From contig JAZDKP010000174.1 of the NCBI GenBank assembly GCA_043802925.1, positions 1 to 23,963 of the forward strand: DNA of 23,963 bases, written 5' to 3'. The stretch is from JAZDKP01 sp043802925 (GTDB lineage: Bacteria; Fibrobacterota; OXYB2-FULL-49-7; JAEUSG01). Below the pieces are notes generated by a model, which worked only from the letters and a program-made list of their open reading frames with translations, had not been told where the DNA came from and did not search any database. The translations under genes were made by a program, and so were the position numbers. Below, piece by piece: positions 7,175 through 13,955 of this stretch (positions within the stretch are counted from its first letter, which is position 1; the number at the start of each line of letters is the position of its first letter).

Positions 7175-8726
7175 AATACTGCCAGAACAGCGTGTCCGCG
7201 ATGATGACGCGGATGCCGGTCCGGTTTCCGTTCAAGGAGTCCGGATGGACGCTGGCGCCTCCCGCCACCCGGAGCGCGGGGTTTGCGGCCGAGTCCGCAA
7301 AAGAACCGCCCTTGACAGTTTTCCATGGAACATACCTGGGATACCCGATGGGGTTTTGCGCGGTGACGCTGTCCGCGTCATAGGCGCCGAAGTCGGTCCA
7401 CCAGTTTTCGGTCCATTCGCCCAGGTTGCCGGTCATGTCGTACATTCCGAAGGGATTGTCCGGTTTGGAGGCCGCCGGGCCGGGTAGCGCAACGCTAAAG
7501 ACGGCCACGTCCGCGGAGAGCCCGCCCGTGCTGGTGCTGTAAGTGAGATTCTGGCCGCAGCCCGCGATTTCGGTCCATTCGGTATCCGAGGGCAGCCGGA
7601 AACCATAGGCGGCGTCATCGCCTTGGCGGGGCCAGTTTGTGACCGTGTAGGTGAGGGGCCGCGTGATGAGCGTGTCGGGATGCGCCGCGACCTGCCCGAA
7701 ATAGTGGACGAGTGAATCGGGCGCGGGCAGGTATTTGAAGATTACGAAGAGGCCGGGCCGTTTGACGCCCGCAGAGGCGTGCAGGGAGGTGTCGCAGAAC
7801 CCGCCGGCTGGAAGGGGATGACGGACCGCGGTGGGGACATTCCTATAATCCGTGCCGCTGCCCGTCGCGTATTGGTGCCTGTAAAAGAGGACGGTCTGTG
7901 TATCGGCGGCCGCAAGCCAGGCACCGAGCGAGTCGCGGATGCGGAAGAGGTCAGCCGGTGCGCTGGGCAGGAGCAGGAGCGCTTTTCCGGGAGCAGCCAT
8001 GGAGTCCGGTCCTGCGTCAAGGGCCACTTCAAGCAGGCTGTCCTGGAGCACGGCCGGGAACAGACGGCTGTAACGGAGGCTGCAGGTGCGGACCGTCACG
8101 AGCGTGACCGAGTCCGGGACGGACAGCGTGTCCGAGATCATTCTTTTGAAATGTGTGGAATCGGTCAGCGTGGTGGCCGTGGAATCGAACCGGAGGGTGT
8201 CGGTGTTGATGAGGCAGATAAACGCGCCGCGGCGGAGAATGATTGGCTGCACGGTGGCGATGCTGGCGGCTGTGGAGTCGTAGCGGGTCTGGAAGGCGAA
8301 TCCCGCTGGCAGCAGGCGCACCAGGGAGTCCAGCCGTGCGGAGTCGGCGCGGTTGGTGAGGTTGGCAGCGGTCCGCCAGAAAGCCAGGCTGTCCTGGGCG
8401 CGGAGGGAGAGCGCGTTTACGAACCGGGCCGCGTTGAACCAGTTGACGGCCTTGGAGAATCCGGCCGTACCGCTTACGGTGCCCATGACCGCGTCGTATT
8501 GGTTGTTGGTGATTTCGTTGGCCGAAATCCAGTAGTGTTTTCCGAGGGCCGGCACGCGGCGGAAAATGATTTCCTGGTTGCCGCCGACTTTGACACCCGC
8601 GGTCTGGATGGTTTCCACCTTGGGCAGGATCCCGTCGTCTGCGGTGCTGTTTGTGGGCGATTTGGAGCAGGAGGGAAGCAGGGGGAGGAGGCCGGCGCAC
8701 AGGAAAAACAGGCGTATTTTTTTCAT
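7164..8726 (-). CDS. SUMF1/formylglycine-generating-enzyme-like lipoprotein with a large insertion
   Basis: The 520-residue protein begins with a lipoprotein signal peptide (MKKIRLFF...LLPSC, lipobox Cys20), so it is predicted to be membrane-anchored and outside the cytoplasm. FGE/SUMF1 (C-type-lectin-like) motifs are split in two. The N-terminal part has HYWISANEITNNQYDAVMG (64-82) and VNWFNAARFVNALS (94-107). The C-terminal part has YGFRLPSDTEWTEIAG (374-389), NPFGMYDMTGNLGEWTENWW (424-443), VKGGSFADSA (471-480) and NRTGIRV (501-507). About 265 residues (108-373) lie between them, rich in D/S/T/L, where normal family members have a short linker. I see no catalytic cysteine pair in the C-terminal part, so formylglycine synthesis is unlikely; a structural or binding role is inferred. 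It lies antisense between tsaB and rimI. No convincing ribosome binding site precedes the ATG. Confidence 0.85.
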   Translation of the reverse strand: MKKIRLFFLCAGLLPLLPSCSKSPTNSTADDGILPKVETIQTAGVKVGGNQEIIFRRVPALGKHYWISANEITNNQYDAVMGTVSGTAGFSKAVNWFNAARFVNALSLRAQDSLAFWRTAANLTNRADSARLDSLVRLLPAGFAFQTRYDSTAASIATVQPIILRRGAFICLINTDTLRFDSTATTLTDSTHFKRMISDTLSVPDSVTLVTVRTCSLRYSRLFPAVLQDSLLEVALDAGPDSMAAPGKALLLLPSAPADLFRIRDSLGAWLAAADTQTVLFYRHQYATGSGTDYRNVPTAVRHPLPAGGFCDTSLHASAGVKRPGLFVIFKYLPAPDSLVHYFGQVAAHPDTLITRPLTYTVTNWPRQGDDAAYGFRLPSDTEWTEIAGCGQNLTYSTSTGGLSADVAVFSVALPGPAASKPDNPFGMYDMTGNLGEWTENWWTDFGAYDADSVTAQNPIGYPRYVPWKTVKGGSFADSAANPALRVAGGASVHPDSLNGNRTGIRVIIADTLFWQYFRK

Positions 8727-8821
8727 AAGTATAAAAAAGATAACAAATGCGCGAAAATCCGGGCAAGGTATAACGCAAGAAACCGTGTTATTATTTATGG
8801 TCTCTCCTGCGGGTTGAAAAA

Positions 8822-8827
8822 TATATT
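8822..8827 (+). promoter_or_regulatory. Candidate -10 element (TATATT) of rimI
   Basis: TATATT ends 11 nt before the rimI ATG, which has no Shine-Dalgarno sequence. Transcription would begin about 4 nt before the ATG, giving a nearly leaderless message. No good -35 hexamer is seen at 16-18 nt. Confidence 0.35.
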
Positions 8828-8838
8828 ACATCATCACG

Positions 8839-9276
8839 ATGAGCCATTTTCTCGTTCGCCCTATGACCGGACACGACCTTTCCGCTGTCGAGTGCATCGA
8901 AAAAGCGGGCTTTCCGTGCCCCTGGTCACTTGAATCCATCACGGCCGCCTGCCGGGACGACCTGGCTTTTGTCATTGAGGCGGAAGGGGCGGTGGCTGGT
9001 TATCTGTTCGCCCGGCCCGTGCTTGATGAGGCGGAATTGTTCACACTTGCCGTGGCTTCCGGGTACCGGAGAAGGGGGTTTGCGCGGGCGTTGCTTTTGC
9101 ACCTGTTTGAGGTCCTGCGCGGCCGGGGTTGCTGCAGGGTCTTCCTGGAGCTCCGGCCTTCCAATACCGCGGCCCGTGCCCTGTACCAGGCGAGCGGCTT
9201 CCGGGCCCTTGCCACGCGAAAAGGCTATTATTCCAACGGCGAGGACGCGCTTGTCATGTCCGCTGAAATCGTGTAA
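8839..9276 (+). CDS. rimI: Ribosomal protein S18-alanine N-acetyltransferase (GNAT)
   Basis: RimI acetylates the N-terminal alanine of ribosomal protein S18. The 145-residue GNAT protein begins SHFLVRPMTGHDL and contains CPWSLESI (27-34), LFTLAVASGYRRRGFARALL (67-86) carrying the acetyl-CoA pyrophosphate loop RRRGFA, FLELRPSNTAARALYQASGF (102-121) with the expected glutamate (Glu104) and tyrosine (Tyr116), and the C-terminal RKGYYSNGEDALVM. The NGEDALVM ending is typical of RimI rather than generic acetyltransferases. It is on the same strand as tsaB but is separated from it by an opposite-strand lipoprotein gene, so it needs its own promoter; a TATATT box lies just before the start. No Shine-Dalgarno sequence is visible. 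Confidence 0.88.
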   Translation: MSHFLVRPMTGHDLSAVECIEKAGFPCPWSLESITAACRDDLAFVIEAEGAVAGYLFARPVLDEAELFTLAVASGYRRRGFARALLLHLFEVLRGRGCCRVFLELRPSNTAARALYQASGFRALATRKGYYSNGEDALVMSAEIV

Positions 9277-9295
9277 AGAAAAACTTTTTTCTTGC

Positions 9296-9324
9296 TTGAA
9301 TTCTGGTGTCAATATGAGTATTTT
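9296..9324 (+). promoter_or_regulatory. Predicted promoter of the AMIN-like gene
   Basis: TTGAAT (9296-9301), a 17-nt spacer and TATTTT (9319-9324) resemble sigma70 boxes. Transcription would start near 9331, leaving a leader of about 36 nt that contains the AAGGA ribosome binding site. Confidence 0.45.
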
Positions 9325-9366
9325 AATCCAGGTAAAGCGGTTGAAACTGCAAAAAGGACATATTTT

Positions 9367-10017
9367 ATGTTGAGCAGAGTCCTCTTATCATCCGTGCTAC
9401 TCATTTTTCTTTCCGCGCCCCTTTTTTCCCAGCTTGACCTCAAGCAGAAGGCGCAGCTCGTGGGCATCCAGGTCGATGAAAAGCCCGGAGTCACGGAAAA
9501 AGAAAAGCTGACCGACATCTCCTTCATTTTTGTGGACAAACCGAGTGCTTACTACCACAACTTCAAGGACGGCCTGCTCGTCGTTGATTTTTACGATGCC
9601 CAGCTCGGCGAAGAAAAACTCCCGGACATCACCCAGGCCCCGTTTACCGGCAGCACCATTGCCATCGATAAAATCGACGTGAACAAGGACATTGAAGGCA
9701 TGCAGCCATTGTTCAAGGACATCGTGCGCGTCACGCTTCCGGTGCAGCAGGGGCTCGATATCGACTTCACCATGTCCGATGACTTTAACGTGGTCACGTT
9801 GGCTACGGTCTGGACCGCGGGCGGTAAACTCGGTGAAAAGTCAAGAAAGACCGGCAAAAAATCCTACAAATGGATGTGGATTACCGGCGGTGTTGTGGGG
9901 GTCACCACGGGCACCGTGCTTTATTTCTTCCTGAGCAACCAGGACGGGACGGATAACAATGATAAGGGCCCCGGCGAATGGGACCCCGCGGCTCCCGCGC
10001 TTCCACCGCAGCCATAA
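9367..10017 (+). CDS. Secreted AMIN-like domain protein with C-terminal membrane segment
   Basis: The start is the ATG at 9367, preceded by AAGGA at 8 nt; an upstream in-frame start at 9292 is not used because a promoter lies there. The 216-residue product has a signal peptide (MLSRVLLSSVLLIFLSAPLFSQ). A beta-rich region (about 45-150) has alternating hydrophobics such as LTDISFIFVDKPSAYYHNF, GLLVVDFYDAQL and DIVRVTLPVQQ, reminiscent of AMIN domains that bind cell-wall or envelope polymers. A lysine-rich stretch (158-168) precedes a hydrophobic segment WMWITGGVVGVTTGTVLYFFL (169-189). The tail is acidic and proline-rich. The AMIN call is by pattern only. A strong terminator follows, so it is probably monocistronic. 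Function unknown; an envelope role is inferred. Confidence 0.75.
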   Translation: MLSRVLLSSVLLIFLSAPLFSQLDLKQKAQLVGIQVDEKPGVTEKEKLTDISFIFVDKPSAYYHNFKDGLLVVDFYDAQLGEEKLPDITQAPFTGSTIAIDKIDVNKDIEGMQPLFKDIVRVTLPVQQGLDIDFTMSDDFNVVTLATVWTAGGKLGEKSRKTGKKSYKWMWITGGVVGVTTGTVLYFFLSNQDGTDNNDKGPGEWDPAAPALPPQP

Positions 10018-10045
10018 AAACAGGATTTATTCGATTCTGTTCGTG

Positions 10046-10073
10046 GGGCCGGTCATACAACCGGCCCTTTTCA
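10046..10073 (+). terminator. Intrinsic terminator after the AMIN-like gene
   Basis: GGGCCGGT (10046-10053) and ACCGGCCC (10060-10067) form a perfect 8-bp stem with a 6-nt loop, followed by TTTTCATTT. It lies 28 nt past the stop codon at 10017. Confidence 0.85.
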
Positions 10074-10144
10074 TTTCAATTATTATATCCCCTTCCCCCC
10101 TCTTTTTTTGTATTTTACCTCCTCGTAATGTGAAAGGGTGTGTT

Positions 10145-10840
10145 ATGAATAAAATCGAGCTTCTGGCCCGTGTGCCGCTATTCAGCGCGCTCAACCACCA
10201 CGAAATTAAGAAACTTGCCGAGGTCATGTTCCTCAAAAAATACGACCGCAACGAGGCCATCGTGCTCGAGGAGGATTCCTCGGTCAGCTCCATGTTCGTT
10301 ATCGTGACCGGGAAAATACGCGTCTCTGTCACCGGGTTTGAGGGCCGCGAGGCCATCCTTGCCATGATGGGTTCGGGTGACTATTTCGGTGAAATGTCGG
10401 TCATCGACGGCGAGCCCCGCTCGGCCAGCGTCTATGCGGTGGAGCCCACGGAGCTGCTCCTGCTCCGGCGCGAGGAGCTTTTGGCCCAGCTTGAGACCAA
10501 CCCGCGGCTCGCGCTTTCCATGCTCGTGGAGTTTTCACGCCGTCTGCGCGCCGCGGACACGCGCATCACCAGCCTCGCCCTGCTCGGCGTCTATGGCCGC
10601 GTGGCCAACACCATCACCGAACTCGCCCATAACAAAGGGCGCCGCGTGGGCAACATGACGGTCATCGAGGATCGGCCGACCCAGCAGGAGATTGCCGACA
10701 TGTCGGGCACCACGCGCGAGACCGTGAGCCGCGTCCTCTCCAAGCTGCAGCGGTCGGGAACCCTCATCGTGGAGCGTGACAAAATCGTCATCCTCCGCAT
10801 GGAAGAACTCAAGAGTGAAGAGAACGACAAGCTGGTTTGA
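10145..10840 (+). CDS. CRP/FNR-family transcriptional regulator
   Basis: The 231-residue regulator has an N-terminal cyclic-nucleotide-binding beta-barrel (about 10-120) and a C-terminal winged helix-turn-helix. The phosphate-binding cassette FGEMSVIDGEPRSAS (81-95) keeps the Glu and Arg-Ser that contact a cyclic nucleotide in CRP, so cNMP binding is plausible. No cysteine cluster of the FNR type is present. The helix-turn-helix reads TQQEIADMSGTTRETVSRVLSK (179-200); its R-E-T-V-S-R recognition helix is close to that of CRP, which reads TGTGA half sites. The start ATG at 10145 is preceded by GAAAGGG; an upstream in-frame ATG at 9959 is rejected because it would run back through the terminator. 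It heads an overlapping gene set for envelope proteins. The regulatory targets are unknown. Confidence 0.9.
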   Translation: MNKIELLARVPLFSALNHHEIKKLAEVMFLKKYDRNEAIVLEEDSSVSSMFVIVTGKIRVSVTGFEGREAILAMMGSGDYFGEMSVIDGEPRSASVYAVEPTELLLLRREELLAQLETNPRLALSMLVEFSRRLRAADTRITSLALLGVYGRVANTITELAHNKGRRVGNMTVIEDRPTQQEIADMSGTTRETVSRVLSKLQRSGTLIVERDKIVILRMEELKSEENDKLV

Positions 10841-11552
10841 CATTGTGCTGGCCGCGGTCCTCGCGGCGGCCCTGCTGGGCCTTGCGGTCTTTGCCACGGA
10901 CCTGTTCGTCCTGCCTTTTTTCCAGGGAAAATTCTCCGGAAAAATCACGATGCCCGACCTCCGGGGACTCGATTCCGCGGCCGCGCGTCAGACGCTCTCC
11001 GAGTCCCACCTGGAACTGGGCGGCGACACCTGCGTGTACAGCGCGACCGTGACAAAGGGCCGCGTGGTGCAGCAGGCGCCGCTTCCGGGGCAGGAGCTGA
11101 AGACCCTGCGCCGCGTCCATCTTATCTTTTCCCTGGGCGCGGAGCAGATCAAAATCCCGGACCTCCGTGAGCTGTCACCCTCCCAGGCCAGCGACACCCT
11201 TCAGCGCCTCGGCTTCCGGCTGGGCGAGACCCGCGAGGTGTACGACGCCTCCATGACCCCGGGCGCCATCATCAGCAGTTCGCCCCGCGCCGGGAAAATG
11301 CGCGCCCGCGGAAGCGCGGTGGACATCACCATCAGCCAGACCCGCATCGGGGACCAGACCTATGTGCCCGACTTTACGAATGTGTCCCTCGCCCAGGCCC
11401 GGGCGCTGATCACACGATACGCGCTCCGTCTCCGCCAGGTGACGACCCGGCCCGAACCCGACCTGGTGCCCGGCACCGTGGTCGGCCAGTCCATCAAGGC
11501 GGGGTCCAAAGTGGACCGGGAGACGCTCATCGATTTCACGGTTTCGGAGTGA
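10815..11552 (+). CDS. Membrane-anchored protein with three PASTA domains
   Basis: The 245-residue product has a basic N-terminus, one membrane segment (about 8-32, FDIVLAAVLAAALLGLAVFA) and three PASTA repeats (about 45-107, 113-174, 183-244), opening with MPDLRGLDSAAA, IPDLRELSPSQA and VPDFTNVSLAQA. PASTA domains bind peptidoglycan or beta-lactams in Ser/Thr kinases and PBPs, but here there is no kinase or transpeptidase domain, so a periplasmic cell-wall-binding role is inferred. I chose the GTG at 10815 because GGAAG lies 9 nt upstream and the product then starts MKRTTSW just before the membrane segment; a GTG at 10776 is also possible. It overlaps the regulator gene by 26 nt and the following TPR gene by 4 nt, so the set is translationally coupled. 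Confidence 0.85.
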   Translation: MKRTTSWFDIVLAAVLAAALLGLAVFATDLFVLPFFQGKFSGKITMPDLRGLDSAAARQTLSESHLELGGDTCVYSATVTKGRVVQQAPLPGQELKTLRRVHLIFSLGAEQIKIPDLRELSPSQASDTLQRLGFRLGETREVYDASMTPGAIISSSPRAGKMRARGSAVDITISQTRIGDQTYVPDFTNVSLAQARALITRYALRLRQVTTRPEPDLVPGTVVGQSIKAGSKVDRETLIDFTVSE

Positions 11553-13264
11553 CCGTGCGCTTCCTGCCGTTCACCCTTGCCCTGTCCTTCTTATGCCTCC
11601 TGTTGCCCGGTTGCTCCCGTTCCACGGCCCGCGTCGAAATTCTTGCGCCTGTCATCCTGCCCGACGGCAGCGACAAGGAGGCGGCTTACGATGCGTTTCT
11701 TGCGGGCCGTGCGGCCGAAGAGGCCGGCGACCTTGCGGCCGCGTCCCGGGCCTACGGCCGTGCAATTGCACTCGACAACGGCGCCCGCCACGTTCGCTAC
11801 CTCTGCGCCCGGGCCCTGGCCGCATCCGGCCGCGCCGATTCCTCGCTCGCGGTGCTCGCTCCGCTGGTGCTTACGGACACCACGGCCGACTATTTTTATC
11901 TGTACGGCACCCTCCTTTTCCGGGCGGACAGGCGGGCCGAGGCGGAAAAAGCCTTTGCCGTGGCTTCGCGGCTTGCGCCCGACGACCCGCGCGCGCGAGA
12001 ATTCCTGGCCATGCTCGACGAGCAGAAGGGGGACTTTGCTTCGGCTTCGGCCCGTTACGAATCCCTCCTCGACCGTTCCGAAACCTACCCGCTGGCGCGC
12101 GAACGGCTCATACCGCTTTATATCAAGCTCAAGGAGACCGGAAAGGCGCTCGCATTCATCCGTGAGGCGCTCGAGGACGACCCCGGCGCGGTGAATCCCC
12201 GGCTCCACCTGCTGATGGTTGCGGGCCAGATGCCCGTGGATTCGGCTGTAGCGCTTTACCGGGAGCTGATTGCCGCATCGTTGCCCCCCGGCCGTTTTCT
12301 CCGGCGCGACCTGGCCGCCTTTTGCCTCAAGAACGATCGTCTCAACGACGCGGAGACCCTGTATCGTGAAATCGTCGAAGGAGGGGCCGTTGAATTCAAC
12401 GACCGCAAGACCTGGGGCATCCTCCTGTCGCACCAGGACCGTGACTCCCTGGCAGCAGGGGTGCTGGAACCCCTGTACCGCGAACGGCCGGACGCGGACA
12501 TCGCCTTTTACCTGGCCAACGCCTACCTCGGCCTCAAGCAATACAGCCTTGCGCTCCAGTGCTACACGACCTGCCTCGCCGTGGATTCGCTGAACGGTTC
12601 GGCGTGGACCAACAAGGGACTCTGCTTCCTTCGGCTGGAACTTCCGGACAGCGCCCGGGAACTTTTCTCGGCCATGACCCGGCATTTCCCCAAGGACCCT
12701 GAGCCCTTGTATCTTCTGGGCACGCTCCACGGCAGCCGGAAGGAATATGCCGAAGCGCGGGCCGACTACGAAGCCGCGCTCGCGTTAAGCCCTAAAAACA
12801 CCGACATCCTCTTTAGCCTTGCCTCTACGCTTGAACGGCTCGACAAGTTTGACGCCGCGGTCCGGCGGTTTGAGGAGCTGATTGTTTTGGACTCCACGGA
12901 CGACCGCGCGCTGAACTACCTCGGCTATATGCTCGCGGACAAGGGGGTCCAGTTTGACCGGGCCGAGGCCTTTATCCGGCGCGCACTTGCCGTTGAGCCT
13001 GAGAACGGGGCTTATCTCGACAGTTACGGATGGGTGCTGTTCCGGAAAGGGAACGTGGCGGAGGCCGAAGGGTACGTGGCAAAGGCCATTGCCATGCACG
13101 AAGAGGACCCGGTCCTGTTCGAACACATGGCCGAGATTCTTGAAGCGCAGGGCCGTAAAGCGCCGGCGCTTGAATACTGGAAAAAGGTGATATCCGCGGA
13201 TCCGAAAAATGAAAAGGCGAAAAATGCCGTTTTGCGCATTGAAAAAGATTTTCCCCGTCCTTAG
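11549..13264 (+). CDS. TPR-repeat lipoprotein
   Basis: The 571-residue protein has a lipoprotein signal (MTVRFLPFTLALSFLCLLLPGC, lipobox LPGC, Cys22) followed by tandem tetratricopeptide repeats along its whole length. Examples are AYDAFLAGRAAEEAGDLAAA near 46-65, DPEPLYLLGTLHGSRKEYAE in the middle third, and LNYLGYMLADKGVQFDRAEA and YLDSYGWVLFRKGNVAEAEG near the C-terminus. TPR arrays act as protein-binding scaffolds. The C-terminal block resembles the long TPR proteins encoded next to lolB in some proteobacteria, and a LolB-like gene does follow here. The start is GTG at 11549, overlapping the PASTA gene stop as GTGA. Probably an envelope assembly scaffold; the partner is unknown. Confidence 0.85.
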   Translation: MTVRFLPFTLALSFLCLLLPGCSRSTARVEILAPVILPDGSDKEAAYDAFLAGRAAEEAGDLAAASRAYGRAIALDNGARHVRYLCARALAASGRADSSLAVLAPLVLTDTTADYFYLYGTLLFRADRRAEAEKAFAVASRLAPDDPRAREFLAMLDEQKGDFASASARYESLLDRSETYPLARERLIPLYIKLKETGKALAFIREALEDDPGAVNPRLHLLMVAGQMPVDSAVALYRELIAASLPPGRFLRRDLAAFCLKNDRLNDAETLYREIVEGGAVEFNDRKTWGILLSHQDRDSLAAGVLEPLYRERPDADIAFYLANAYLGLKQYSLALQCYTTCLAVDSLNGSAWTNKGLCFLRLELPDSARELFSAMTRHFPKDPEPLYLLGTLHGSRKEYAEARADYEAALALSPKNTDILFSLASTLERLDKFDAAVRRFEELIVLDSTDDRALNYLGYMLADKGVQFDRAEAFIRRALAVEPENGAYLDSYGWVLFRKGNVAEAEGYVAKAIAMHEEDPVLFEHMAEILEAQGRKAPALEYWKKVISADPKNEKAKNAVLRIEKDFPRP

Positions 13265-13919
13265 CGTGTGCCTGCTCTGGGCCGCGTGCGCACACCGGGC
13301 CGCCTGTCCGCCCCTTCCGGTGGCGCCCGCAGAGGCCGTGGAACGCGGGTTTGTGCCTGCACGCCCCCTCCACGCGCGGCTTTCAGCCTTGCTGCAGAAG
13401 GGGCCTCTCGGGTTCGCGGCCGAGGGCGATCTCTTTTTCGTGCCCCCGGATACGCTCCGGCTTGAGGTGCGCGCGGAATGGGGCGAGGTGCTACTCGACC
13501 TTGTGGCTGCGGGCCGTACGCTTCGTGTCCGGACGCCCGAGGGGGAATTGCCGCTCGCGCAGGACCCGGTCACCGAAGCGCTCATGGCCCGGGGCGCGCT
13601 CTATGCGCTCCTGGCCGGCCGGCCCGGACTCCTGCACTGCCTCGATACTGCGGGCCGGCAGGCCTTTTGCGAAGGCGGGGCCGCGGCCTATCGGGACAAT
13701 GTTTCCCGCGTGACACTCGAACCGTCCGGAGTGCGCGTGGCCACCCTGGTCTCGCTTGATGGCCGGTTTGCATACGAGGTCCTGCAGGAGGAGCGGGTGG
13801 AAAATGAGAGTCTGCCGAAGAAATACCGCTTGCGCCTTGCGGGCGGGCCTTCGGTGGTTCTGACCGTGTCCGAGCGGCAGAATGGCAAACCTCTGTCCGG
13901 GGCTGCCATATTGAAATAG
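13224..13919 (+). CDS. LolB-like putative outer-membrane lipoprotein
   Basis: The product of about 231 residues has an N-terminal secretion signal (KKIFPVLSVCLLWAACAH) with an imperfect lipobox at WAAC. It continues as a beta-rich domain with the LolB/DUF4292 pattern: LGFAAEGDLFFVPPDTLRLEV, EVLLDLVAAGRTLRVRTPEG and a C-terminal KYRLRLAGGPSVVLTVSE strand pair. LolB inserts lipoproteins into the outer membrane. The identification is by pattern and by its position after a TPR lipoprotein, not by a diagnostic motif. The start is uncertain: ATG 13224 has AAGG at suitable spacing, ATG 13209 would add five residues, and TTG 13239 would begin exactly at the signal peptide. It overlaps the TPR gene by 41 nt. 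Confidence 0.6.
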   Translation: MPFCALKKIFPVLSVCLLWAACAHRAACPPLPVAPAEAVERGFVPARPLHARLSALLQKGPLGFAAEGDLFFVPPDTLRLEVRAEWGEVLLDLVAAGRTLRVRTPEGELPLAQDPVTEALMARGALYALLAGRPGLLHCLDTAGRQAFCEGGAAAYRDNVSRVTLEPSGVRVATLVSLDGRFAYEVLQEERVENESLPKKYRLRLAGGPSVVLTVSERQNGKPLSGAAILK

Positions 13920-13940
13920 GCGGGAATGGAATGGTATATT
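13911..13940 (+). promoter_or_regulatory. Predicted promoter of the PorV-like gene
   Basis: TTGAAA (13911-13916), an 18-nt spacer and TATATT (13935-13940) make a good sigma70-type promoter, overlapping the stop codon of the LolB-like gene. Transcription would start near 13947, only about 9 nt before the GTG start and inside the GAGG ribosome binding site. Confidence 0.55.
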
Positions 13941-13955
13941 TTTTCGAGGTGATTT

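Noticed and set aside
8727..8800. Minus-strand promoter TTGCCC-17-TTATCT for the SUMF1-type lipoprotein
   Set aside because: The -10 match is poor (3/6) and no second signal supports it.
7779..8933. Plus-strand open frame of 384 codons opposite the SUMF1-type lipoprotein
   Set aside because: The minus strand shows a signal peptide and ordered FGE motifs; the plus translation has none.
9277..9295. Terminator after rimI
   Set aside because: AAGAAAAACTTTTTTCTT is self-complementary but has no GC stem, so it is too weak.
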